Part shown: positions 25,918-32,524 of the stretch, piece after piece
Position numbering within the stretch: the first letter of the stretch is position 1
Layout of the letters: the number at the start of each line of letters is the position of its first letter
Source: Euryarchaeota archaeon UBA438
GTDB lineage: Archaea; Thermoplasmatota; Poseidoniia; Poseidoniales; Thalassarchaeaceae
Assembly (NCBI GenBank): GCA_002504435.1
Contig: DAQP01000027.1
Coordinates: 1 to 32,524, forward strand
Direction: 5' to 3'
DNA: 32,524 bases
Made by a program: the position numbers and the translations under genes
Notes under the pieces: generated by a model
Database searches by the model: none
What the model was told of the DNA's origin: nothing
What the model saw: only the letters and a program-made list of their open reading frames with translations

Positions 25918-27177
25918 ATGAACCTAAAAATGACAAGCGCAATGATGACAATGATGTTTCTGCTAAGTGCACTCGCAGGGTGCACAGGCAGCGACGAAGC
26001 AGTTGACCTGGATGACTCGGACGGAGGCTATGACTACGCCTCCAACGTCGACAACCACCGTATGCTGATGGGAGATGTCTGTGACATCAAGGACCTATCA
26101 GGCGCATACGACTGGGACGGCGTTATGGACATCTACGAAAACGGAGAGCACGCAGAGAAGTCCGACGGATCCTACAGGACCCTAATGGGCTTCGCCGATG
26201 CGTCGGGCAAGAATCACGCCTACGACGCTTACTACGGTGCAGATGGCTCATGGAACGACTTCGTATCCGCCGCTATTGGCGGAACCGGGCCATTCGCAGG
26301 CGAGTCCGACACAGTTAGGGACCAGGCCACAGAGAAGGGAATCCAGAACGGCGTTATGACCGCATACGCGATTCACGAGCTCAATGCCGCCATAAGCAAG
26401 GCAGAGGCAGGAAACTGGGGTCCAGACGACGCCCAGCACGCATGGGACGAGGGTTGGGCATTCTACCACGGACCAGATGACGCAGATGCAGACTACGACG
26501 GATGCGGGCCATACGCGACCGCTGACAAGAGGGCAGGCAACTTCGGAACCGCTAACGCTGACGGTACAGCGGCCACAAACGTCGCTACACTAGCGGCAAT
26601 GAACGATGGACTCACCGCTATGCAGAACGAGGACATGCAGGGACTAGTCGATGCTCGAGACGAGATTCTCAAGAACATCGTAATCGTCTACTCGCAGGCT
26701 TCCGTAAGGTACGCATCGAAGATGACAGACGACCTAGCTGCTGGAGACTCCTCAGACTATGACAAGCACCAGGCAGAGGGTCACGCCTTCTACAGGGTCA
26801 TTGAGGCATACGTCGCCGAGTACACTTCGATCTGCTACAACATGGTCTCGCACACAGTCTCATCGGATGTCTCACAGGCATCTTGCGAGGCTTACATGTA
26901 CCTAGAGAACTACACCTCTTCAAATGACCCAGATGGAGAGGAGTTCACTGGCTGCTACAACTCTGTTACACACGCTCAGCACGAGGGAATGTCAGAAGAG
27001 GAATGCGAGGCTTTCGGATGGTACGCAAACTACTACTCCGACAAGATCGTTGCCATGTTTGACTTGGGTAACGACGGTGATGCTTCTGCAGACTACGAGG
27101 CAGACATCAGAGCATGGCTACAGCCAGCATGGGACCACTACGGAATCACCGCAGACGACATTGGAACACTCCAGTGA
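25918..27177 (+). CDS. FEA1/phytotransferrin-like iron-assimilation lipoprotein
   Basis: 419 residues. A lipoprotein signal (FLLSALAGC, Cys 22) places it outside the membrane. Residues about 60-300 resemble the FEA1 'low iron-inducible periplasmic protein' family, known from algae (FEA1) and diatoms (ISIP2a, phytotransferrin), where members bind or help take up ferric iron: DWDGVMDIYENG, GIQNGVMTAYAIHELNAA, AWDEGWAFYHG and PYATADKRAGNFGT. The C-terminal part has two 40-residue repeats, each with a Cys pair 17 residues apart (C306/C323, C346/C363) in the pattern CYN-V-H...C-EA...Y--NY. The protein is strongly acidic. GAGG stands a few bases before the ATG, and an iron-box-like operator lies 43 bp upstream. 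The FEA1 match is from memory of the family pattern; I rate it likely. Confidence 0.8.
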   Translation: MNLKMTSAMMTMMFLLSALAGCTGSDEAVDLDDSDGGYDYASNVDNHRMLMGDVCDIKDLSGAYDWDGVMDIYENGEHAEKSDGSYRTLMGFADASGKNHAYDAYYGADGSWNDFVSAAIGGTGPFAGESDTVRDQATEKGIQNGVMTAYAIHELNAAISKAEAGNWGPDDAQHAWDEGWAFYHGPDDADADYDGCGPYATADKRAGNFGTANADGTAATNVATLAAMNDGLTAMQNEDMQGLVDARDEILKNIVIVYSQASVRYASKMTDDLAAGDSSDYDKHQAEGHAFYRVIEAYVAEYTSICYNMVSHTVSSDVSQASCEAYMYLENYTSSNDPDGEEFTGCYNSVTHAQHEGMSEEECEAFGWYANYYSDKIVAMFDLGNDGDASADYEADIRAWLQPAWDHYGITADDIGTLQ

Positions 27178-27212
27178 ATAGAATCTAGGAGATTAGATAC
27201 GCAAACTAAAAC

Positions 27213-27292
27213 GTTGGCAGGGGGCGCAACAGCGTCAAACACACCCCAATCATCACTTTCGAATCGCAGTTCGGAAAACGCCCCCTGCTAAC
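27213..27292 (+). other. Long-range stem-loop in the gap between the FEA1-like and tandem PhnD-like genes
   Basis: GTTGGCAGGGGGCG (27213-27226) pairs with CGCCCCCTGCTAAC (27279-27292): 14 bp with a single G-U wobble and a 52-nt loop. It lies in the 180-bp intergenic space, which otherwise holds only the promoter of the next gene. It could shield the 3' end of the FEA1-like mRNA, reduce read-through, or be a small RNA. No T-run follows it. The paired arms are seen directly; the role is inference. Confidence 0.5.
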
Positions 27293-27326
27293 AACCAAAT
27301 CCCACTAGCTGGGAGTCACACACACA

Positions 27327-27342
27327 ATTCCAAATATGGAAT
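27327..27342. promoter_or_regulatory. Palindrome enclosing a TATA-like box before the tandem PhnD-like gene
   Basis: ATTCCA-AATA-TGGAAT has perfect 6-bp arms. The AAATAT in its middle is centred about 23-25 nt before the ATG at 27358, the normal place for the TATA box of a leaderless archaeal gene. A regulator bound to the palindrome would cover the TATA box. It differs from the TTTAGG boxes, so a different regulator would be implied, or the symmetry may be chance. Confidence 0.45.
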
Positions 27343-27357
27343 CTCGGTGGCAAACAC

Positions 27358-29493
27358 ATGGCAGCGCATTCTGAGAAGAAAACACTGTCTAAGGGGGGCA
27401 ATAGAATTCCCGTGCTCGCCCTTGCTTTCGCACTACTGGCTAGCATATTTTCGGGATGCACAGCGACAGACGGAACCTCTGATGAAGCTCCCCGGGGAAG
27501 CCTCACTATAGCCTACGAGATCTCCCCGGGGTTGGAATCCCTGGAGGGGAACCCGCAGCTTCTGGCTGACCACCTCTCTGAAACTACAAATTATGACGTC
27601 ACAGTATTCACTGTAAACTCCGAGGTCGCAATGATAGAGGCCCTGAGGTTTGGTAATGCCGACATAGCAATGATGGATAGCGGGATGGCTTGGATCGGGT
27701 GGAACCAATACGGGCTCGAGGCATTGGGGGCGGACCAGAAGTCCGATGGCAGGACATATTACAATGCCCATGCATGGGTGCTGGACGACTCGGACATGGC
27801 AGCCGCCCACTTGGACGATGACGCGCTAACGGACCCTTTCGCTCTGATGACCGGAAAGACATCCTGTCACACTGGTTGGCTCAAATCAACTGGCATGATG
27901 GTACCGATGGGCTTCCTGCTGGGGCTTGGATATGCAAACGTCATCGGCGACCCAAACGACATCGAGTCCCTAAGGGGTACAATTCATGAGTTCTTCAGCG
28001 AGAACTCCTCGATTCCTGAGCCCGGCACCCCCTACTACGGATTCGAGGGGGCGATTAAATGCCTGTCAGACGGAACCGGGCAGATTGCTTTCGCCAAGGA
28101 CAATACGGTAGAGGGGCTCTGCCCATCGGGAGAAGGTCCCGAGAAGGCAGAATGGTGCCTTGACGATAGCAGATACATCAGCCTGCCATCCTTTGCAAAG
28201 GTCCCCAGTGACACCATCATGTACAGCCCTGATTTCATGGATTCTGGAAAATTGGAAGACGTCACAAACGCATTGGTTGACATGAGCTCCTCGCAAGATA
28301 CAAGCACGCTGCTCTCAAACATCCTCAATACAAGGGGGATAATGCAAATCAATTCCAGCGACCACCTGGGGATATACACCCCTTTAGTTTCGAATATACC
28401 CGGGATCTCCGCATATTATACCGATGATCCTTCCGATGGCCAGGAAGTCACAATGACAATCGACGAATTGAGAATCGCGTTTGAGTACGATGAGTCCGTG
28501 AACGGGACCAACTCCGACCCCCAGTTCCTAGCAGACTTCCTTTCATCCGAGCTGGGGGTGAATGTCAGAATTCACCACGTCCATTCAGAGATGGGGAAGA
28601 TTGCCTCACTGGAGTCCGGCGAGGCGCACATCGGACTGATGACACCAGAATCATCTTGGTTGGGGTGGAAACAACACGGCCTGTCAGTCATGGCGGCTGT
28701 ACAGAACTATGAAGAGACCACAAACAACTTCCCTCAGGCATGGGTTAGGTCCGATAGTAGCATAGCATTGGCATATCTGGACGATGATCCCTCAACCGAC
28801 CCAATTTCGATGATGGAGGGACGGGCCTCATGCCACACAGGCTGGCTCGACTCAATCGGAATGCTTCTCCCAATGGGGCACCTGATCGGCAATGGCTATG
28901 TTGACACAGACGGCTCTTCGGGGGATATAGAGTCACTGAGGGGACTCATACACGGATTCTTCTCAAATGAGTCATCTATCCCCGGCCAAGACTCTCCCTA
29001 CTTCGGTGCTCTAGGCGCAATTAGGTGCTTATCAGAGGGAATTGGCGAGGTTGCATTCTCCACAGAAGGTATCGTAAGTGAAAGTTGCGACAATGACAAT
29101 CCCGAGGATGACGAAGACTGGTGCCTCGGAATCAATCAGTATGTCCCAATCTCCGTCTTCGATCCACTCCCAACTACTTCCGTAGTCTATAACCCCTCAA
29201 CTCTCGATGTCAGGAGTAGGACTGCTGTGCTCAATGCCCTGGTCTCCCTGAACTACGATATGTACCTGGAGAATTACTCCACCGCGGGAGGGACCTACAC
29301 GGGTTGCTATGACATCTCCATTCACAAGGTCGATGAGGACTCCCCAAAGGGCGAATGTGGCTCCGAGGTACTGGCAAATATCCTCGATGGACCGGGAATC
29401 GTCAGGGCAACCTCGCAAGACCACATAGGTCCATTCTCGGATTCGATTAGACACATTCCGGGGGTCGCCGAATTCTTCCAAGAGGAAGTTTAG
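27358..29493 (+). CDS. Lipoprotein with two tandem PhnD-like substrate-binding domains
   Basis: 711 residues. The signal ends in a lipobox (LASIFSGC, Cys 34). Domain A (about 47-350) and domain B (about 380-705) are both PhnD-like and similar to the single-domain protein at 21648-22718. Each carries the SCHTGW loop (C170/H171; C492/H493), a Cys 65 residues later (C235; C557), and a second Cys pair (C255/C267; C577/C589). Each ends in an S/DHLG-like block and a PGI/V-A-Y/F-F motif. Domain B also contains MYLENY...YTGCY and the pair C650/C667, which match the repeats of the FEA1-like protein next door. It probably delivers ligand to the ATPase/permease pair that follows 79 nt later. In PhnD the ligand is a phosphonate; here the altered motif and context suggest something else, perhaps iron or an iron-anion complex. 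Confidence 0.87.
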   Translation: MAAHSEKKTLSKGGNRIPVLALAFALLASIFSGCTATDGTSDEAPRGSLTIAYEISPGLESLEGNPQLLADHLSETTNYDVTVFTVNSEVAMIEALRFGNADIAMMDSGMAWIGWNQYGLEALGADQKSDGRTYYNAHAWVLDDSDMAAAHLDDDALTDPFALMTGKTSCHTGWLKSTGMMVPMGFLLGLGYANVIGDPNDIESLRGTIHEFFSENSSIPEPGTPYYGFEGAIKCLSDGTGQIAFAKDNTVEGLCPSGEGPEKAEWCLDDSRYISLPSFAKVPSDTIMYSPDFMDSGKLEDVTNALVDMSSSQDTSTLLSNILNTRGIMQINSSDHLGIYTPLVSNIPGISAYYTDDPSDGQEVTMTIDELRIAFEYDESVNGTNSDPQFLADFLSSELGVNVRIHHVHSEMGKIASLESGEAHIGLMTPESSWLGWKQHGLSVMAAVQNYEETTNNFPQAWVRSDSSIALAYLDDDPSTDPISMMEGRASCHTGWLDSIGMLLPMGHLIGNGYVDTDGSSGDIESLRGLIHGFFSNESSIPGQDSPYFGALGAIRCLSEGIGEVAFSTEGIVSESCDNDNPEDDEDWCLGINQYVPISVFDPLPTTSVVYNPSTLDVRSRTAVLNALVSLNYDMYLENYSTAGGTYTGCYDISIHKVDEDSPKGECGSEVLANILDGPGIVRATSQDHIGPFSDSIRHIPGVAEFFQEEV

Positions 29494-29540
29494 CCCTGAT
29501 ATTGCAGATTATGTCCATTCTCCAACTTTCCACCAATACC

Positions 29541-29546
29541 ATATAT
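29541..29546 (+). promoter_or_regulatory. TATA-like box of the ABC transporter operon
   Basis: ATATAT, centred about 28 nt before the TTG at 29573. It directly precedes the iron-box-like palindrome, placing that operator between the TATA box and the expected transcription start. Confidence 0.5.
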
Positions 29547-29549
29547 TGG

Positions 29550-29565
29550 TTTAGGGGCGCCTAAA
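29550..29565. promoter_or_regulatory. DtxR/IdeR-like operator upstream of the ABC ATPase-permease operon (copy 3)
   Basis: TTTAGGGGCGCCTAAA; with flanking bases the arms extend to GTTTAGG/CCTAAAC. It has the same 16-bp layout as the copies at 22744 and 25860. It sits just after an ATATAT box and ends seven bases before the start codon, so binding would block transcription initiation. Confidence 0.72.
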
Positions 29566-29572
29566 CTGTCTA

Positions 29573-30316
29573 TTGGCTGATGGGGGGTCTCGCTTGAGTG
29601 AAACAGAAGAAAGCGAGGGACCGATAATCAGACTAAAGGACGTAACCATAGGTTACGATCCAGAGGACCCACTAGTTGACATCCCCGAGATGGAAGTTTT
29701 CCCGGGTGAGATCGTAGCTATTGCGGGCCCCTCTGGGATAGGAAAGACGACACTTCTACGAACTATAGCCGGACTGGTCTCCCCAATTTCGGGTTCGATA
29801 GAGGTCTGTGGTGGAGCCCCTTCTTCACCTCCAAAGAGGGGAGAGCTCGGATACGTTCCACAGAAGCTAGGACTGGTTCGTCATGCCAGCGTTCTTCACA
29901 ATGTCATGATAGGTGCGAATGCAGGAAACAAGGCGCCTTGGGCACTCCTGCCATCTAGCCTCGCTAGAAGCAAAGCACTCGAGGCCATTTCATCGATGGG
30001 ACTGGTGGACAAGATAGGGGAGCCAGTTAGGAGGCTATCTGGGGGACAACAGAGAAGGGTGGCCACAGCAAGGGCACTGGCACAATCGCCCAAGCTAATC
30101 ATGGCCGATGAATTCCTGAGTGAATTAGACGAGGAAACAATGCAGATGGTCCTTGGCTCCGTTATCGACTATGTCAGAAGTAGTGGTTCCGCTCTCCTGG
30201 TGGTCGAGCACGACATTTCCAGAGCCAAGTCGATGGCCGACAGACTTCTCGTAATTGACGATGGCAGAATCAATCCTTTCATCACAGAGATTACGGCCGT
30301 GGAGGTGAAGGTTTGA
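29573..30316 (+). CDS. PhnC-type ABC transporter ATP-binding protein
   Basis: 247 residues, cytoplasmic ATPase that drives import. The Walker A motif GPSGIGKTT starts at about residue 52. The Q-loop region is YVPQKLGLV, the signature RRLSGGQQRR is near 155, Walker B is KLIMADEFLSELD, and the H-loop is VVEHD. Overall it resembles PhnC and related methionine/phosphonate ATPases. The start is uncertain: TTG 29573 fits leaderless transcription from the ATATAT box, while TTG 29594 follows a GGGGGG stretch that could serve as a ribosome site. It overlaps the permease gene by four bases (TTGA), so the two are coupled. The partner binding protein is probably the tandem PhnD-like lipoprotein just upstream. 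Confidence 0.92.
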   Translation: MADGGSRLSETEESEGPIIRLKDVTIGYDPEDPLVDIPEMEVFPGEIVAIAGPSGIGKTTLLRTIAGLVSPISGSIEVCGGAPSSPPKRGELGYVPQKLGLVRHASVLHNVMIGANAGNKAPWALLPSSLARSKALEAISSMGLVDKIGEPVRRLSGGQQRRVATARALAQSPKLIMADEFLSELDEETMQMVLGSVIDYVRSSGSALLVVEHDISRAKSMADRLLVIDDGRINPFITEITAVEVKV

Positions 30317-31203
30317 GAGCGGCCATCAATGGTCCTAGGATGGCACTGGCCGCCTCAATGGTCATTCTCCTGTCCCTAGTGGTTCTTGATGGAATGGTGA
30401 ATGACTGGGGCCGATTGGCAGGAGGATTTGACAATCTAGTACTCTTCTTCCATCAGTCACTATGGCCTCCAGATTGGAGCGTCTTGGAGCCACAGGTATA
30501 TCCCGTTTGCACTGCACGTGCACCTTTCGAATTCACCTGCTCAACTGCGTGGATCGGAGTTATTGAGACAATCAAGATAGCATTCGTTTCAACAGTGTTC
30601 GGGATGATCCTATCACTCCCCCTCTCTCTGTCAGCTGCGAGGAACTTGAGTCCGAAGTGGCTCTCCTACATCTCCAGGTTCGTTATATCCGGATTTAGGA
30701 GCCTTCCAAGCCTCATCTGGGCGATATTCTTCGTCATTCTAATCGGCTTCGGCCCCCTTGCAGGAGTATTGGCAATGTCGGTCTACACAGTAGGGTATCT
30801 AGGAAAGCTGCAATACGAGGCAATTGAGGGGCTGAACAAGACCCCCCTAGAGGCAGCAGAAGCAATGGGACTTTCAAAGATGGAAATGGCATTCAACGTG
30901 GTCATCCCGGAGTCTGCAAACGACCTGATATCGCATGCTATCTTCATGTTCGAGTACAATTTCAGATCAGGCACAATTATCGGAATCGTAGGTGCTGGGG
31001 GGATAGGCTACTACATCGACCTATACCTGAGATTCCTTCAGTACGACAAGGTTGTAGCATACCTCATCATCATCTTCGTCGTGGTATTGTTGATCGATTT
31101 CGTGTCAATATACGCCAGGTCATTCTTCAATGACAACGATGACCTAAGAAGGCCAACTTGGCTGGACGTTTTCGTTCCAGAAGCCCTGAAGATGGGAAAA
31201 TGA
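30313..31203 (+). CDS. PhnE-type ABC transporter permease
   Basis: 296 residues from a TTG start that overlaps the ATPase stop (TTGA). About six hydrophobic segments are visible: near 10-30, 80-105, 118-160 (ISGFRSLPSLIWAIFFVILI and following), and 215-275 (GTIIGIVGAGGIGYYIDLYL; AYLIIIFVVVLLIDFVSIY). The EAA loop that docks the ATPase reads EAAEAMGLSKMEMAFNVVIP. A Cys-containing loop (YPVCTARAPFEFTCS) lies outside after the first TM. Overall it matches the PhnE/BPD_transp_1 family. It is the only permease in the window, so both the single and the tandem PhnD-like proteins may feed it. ATG 30343 is an alternative start but would cut into the first TM. Confidence 0.9.
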   Translation: MRAAINGPRMALAASMVILLSLVVLDGMVNDWGRLAGGFDNLVLFFHQSLWPPDWSVLEPQVYPVCTARAPFEFTCSTAWIGVIETIKIAFVSTVFGMILSLPLSLSAARNLSPKWLSYISRFVISGFRSLPSLIWAIFFVILIGFGPLAGVLAMSVYTVGYLGKLQYEAIEGLNKTPLEAAEAMGLSKMEMAFNVVIPESANDLISHAIFMFEYNFRSGTIIGIVGAGGIGYYIDLYLRFLQYDKVVAYLIIIFVVVLLIDFVSIYARSFFNDNDDLRRPTWLDVFVPEALKMGK

Positions 31204-31431
31204 TCAAGGGGACTCAGCAGCAATTCTGATTGCACCGTCGTCATACGATATCTGGATCAAATCAGGAACTTTGCTAGTCAGCGAGGAGAGTGCTTCGTAG
31301 ACCTCCACCTCTGTGACCTTGAAAGCCTCAGCCGCGCGTTTCGTCGACCAAGGCACCTCTATGAAGTCAGAAGCCGCGATCCATTTCAGCAACTTCCCTT
31401 CGAAATCGGTCAGAAGTCCCTCTGCAACCAT
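31204..31431 (-). CDS. Small winged-helix-like protein, 75 residues
   Basis: A compact 75-residue protein without TM or signal. Helices FEGKLLKWIAASDF and STKRAAEAFKVTEVEVYEAL, followed by a likely beta-hairpin (LIQISYDDGAIRIAAE), give a winged helix-turn-helix outline. It converges on the permease gene with directly adjacent stops (31203/31204) and lies about 45 nt after gpsA on the same strand, so it may share that transcript. It does not look like a DtxR-family protein, which would be about 140-230 residues with metal-ligand Cys/His/Glu. No specific function can be given. Confidence 0.7.
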   Translation of the reverse strand: MVAEGLLTDFEGKLLKWIAASDFIEVPWSTKRAAEAFKVTEVEVYEALSSLTSKVPDLIQISYDDGAIRIAAESP

Positions 31432-31476
31432 ATTTCTCGAGCTCCGGCCTCATTATGGACAAATCAACCTATTCGC

Positions 31477-32487
31477 TCAGGAGCCATTCCCCTCGACCAT
31501 TCTTCTGACTGCCTGGTCAGCATCGATCTCCCCGTCCAACAAGTCTCCGAGGGCTTCGATGAATGGCGTCTCCACTCCAAGCTTCGGGGCCCTGTTCAGG
31601 AACATCCTAGTCGCTCTGACGCCCTCTGCAACCATGTGCATCTCGTCAAGGGCCTCATCCAGCGTTCTGCCAGAACCCAGCTTCTCCCCCAAGGTCCTGT
31701 TTCTGCTTCTAGGGCTGGTTGCAGTCACGTAAAGATCACCTATCCCAGCTGGTCCGAAAGCCGTGGCGCTGTCAGCCCCCATCGCCCCGAGGAGCCTTAT
31801 CCCCTCGCTGAACCCAGTTAGGACCAGGGCCGCCTTGAGGTTGTCCCCGCCTATGGAATCCTTCAGCCCATCCACCAAACCACAAGCTAAAGCGACGCAG
31901 TTCTTGTAGGCGCCCCAGAGCTCTGCCCCGTTAGGGTCATTCGCAGCAGTCAGGACGAGCGTCTCCGTGGATAGCCGATCAGCTAGCCTCTCAGCAACGC
32001 TGCTGTCATGGCAGGCTACGACGGCGCTAGTGATCACGCCCCTGGCCACCTCCGGCGCTATTGTGGGCCCAGTCAGGACGATGACAGGATTTGTCTTGCC
32101 CGAGTCCCCCAGCCTCCCCTCAATCGCATCAGAGATCAGTCCTGAGCCGCCCTCGTCGATCGGGGCAAGGCCCTTGGCCAGGTCTAGGATGACGTGGGAC
32201 GGCCTCAGGTGCGGGACTAGGTCGTCCACCACCGATAGGATGACCCCACTTGGGAGAGCCAGTACGAGGATCTCACAGCTCTCGGTGATGTCGGAAAGCT
32301 CCATCGTAACCTGAAGGTCGGGCATGTGATGCCCATCGAGGTACTTCCTGTTAATCCCATCAGTCATTATCGACTCATAGACCTCCTTCTCAACTGTCCA
32401 ACCGAGCACGTTGTGACCGTCGTTGCACCATATGTGGGCCAAGGCTGTGCCCCAGTTGCCAAGCCCAATCACCCCTATACGTGCCAT
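31477..32487 (-). CDS. gpsA: NAD(P)-dependent glycerol-3-phosphate dehydrogenase (bacterial type)
   Basis: Interconverts dihydroxyacetone phosphate and sn-glycerol-3-phosphate; cytoplasmic; 336 residues, normal length. The NAD-binding motif is IGVIGLGNWGTALA at the very start. Other family blocks are ILVLALPSGVILSVV, LTGPTIAPEVA, AELWGAYKNCVALACGLVDGL with the catalytic Lys, and GPAGIGDLYVTATSPRSRNR. Most archaea make glycerol-1-phosphate for their lipids with an unrelated enzyme, while Marine Group II archaea are reported to carry bacterial-like G3P genes, so this gene supports that affiliation. A GDPD-like gene elsewhere in the window would also yield G3P. Start ATG 32487. Confidence 0.94.
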   Translation of the reverse strand: MARIGVIGLGNWGTALAHIWCNDGHNVLGWTVEKEVYESIMTDGINRKYLDGHHMPDLQVTMELSDITESCEILVLALPSGVILSVVDDLVPHLRPSHVILDLAKGLAPIDEGGSGLISDAIEGRLGDSGKTNPVIVLTGPTIAPEVARGVITSAVVACHDSSVAERLADRLSTETLVLTAANDPNGAELWGAYKNCVALACGLVDGLKDSIGGDNLKAALVLTGFSEGIRLLGAMGADSATAFGPAGIGDLYVTATSPRSRNRTLGEKLGSGRTLDEALDEMHMVAEGVRATRMFLNRAPKLGVETPFIEALGDLLDGEIDADQAVRRMVEGNGS

Positions 32488-32524
32488 GAGCCGCTGGCCT
32501 CACGTCCCGGTTAAGACCCTATTG

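Noticed and set aside
29573..31203. Straight annotation of the ABC pair as a phosphonate transporter (phnC/phnE)
   Set aside because: The family match is real, but the linked binding proteins lack the STSG motif, no C-P lyase or phosphonatase gene is present, and the promoter carries an iron-box-like operator, so no substrate name is given.
1..32524. CRISPR array, insertion sequence or integrated element
   Set aside because: No regularly spaced direct repeats, transposase or integrase motifs, or repeated tRNA ends were seen; base composition looks even across the window.

Overview
The window looks like a piece of an archaeal chromosome, most likely a marine planktonic euryarchaeon of the Thermoplasmatota (Marine Group II / Poseidoniales type). 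The grounds are a Gar1 H/ACA RNP protein, a ferredoxin-dependent 2-oxoacid oxidoreductase with fused gamma-alpha subunits, an archaeal-style tRNA-Gln, TATA-like boxes about 25 nt before start codons (leaderless promoters), very large secreted or anchored surface proteins, and a bacterial-type glycerol-3-phosphate dehydrogenase. No rRNA is present, so the lineage is an inference. Coding density is high and no mobile element or CRISPR array was seen.

Left part (1-8.1 kb): a minus-strand pair encodes a membrane protein with a retropepsin-like protease domain (runs off the left edge) and a Nudix/metallo-beta-lactamase fusion. An aldo/keto reductase and a 59-residue membrane protein follow on the plus strand. 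Then come tRNA-Gln(CTG) and the korAB pair on the minus strand, and a TPR-TM-cyclophilin gene facing the other way.

Middle (8.1-20.4 kb): aconitase, a 214-residue winged-helix-like protein, a 2143-residue cell-surface protein, S-adenosylhomocysteine hydrolase, and a convergent TPR membrane protein. AcnA and KorAB together supply two steps of the TCA cycle.

Right part (20.4-31.2 kb) is the most interesting region. Three near-identical 16-bp palindromes (TTTAGG-N4-CCTAAA), which resemble DtxR/IdeR iron-regulator operators, sit in three promoter regions. They lie before (i) a membrane-anchored PhnD-like binding protein followed by a GSDH-type beta-propeller lipoprotein, (ii) a divergent pair made of a secreted surface protein (then gar1 and a GDPD gene) and a lipoprotein resembling FEA1/phytotransferrin, and (iii) an ABC ATPase plus permease of the PhnC/PhnE type. 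Between (ii) and (iii) lies a lipoprotein with two tandem PhnD-like domains. The simplest reading is an iron-responsive uptake locus: a phytotransferrin-like surface protein captures iron, and PhnD-like proteins and a PhnCE-like ABC transporter take in iron or an iron-anion complex. This is a hypothesis from motifs and context.

The right edge holds a small winged-helix-like protein and gpsA, both on the minus strand.
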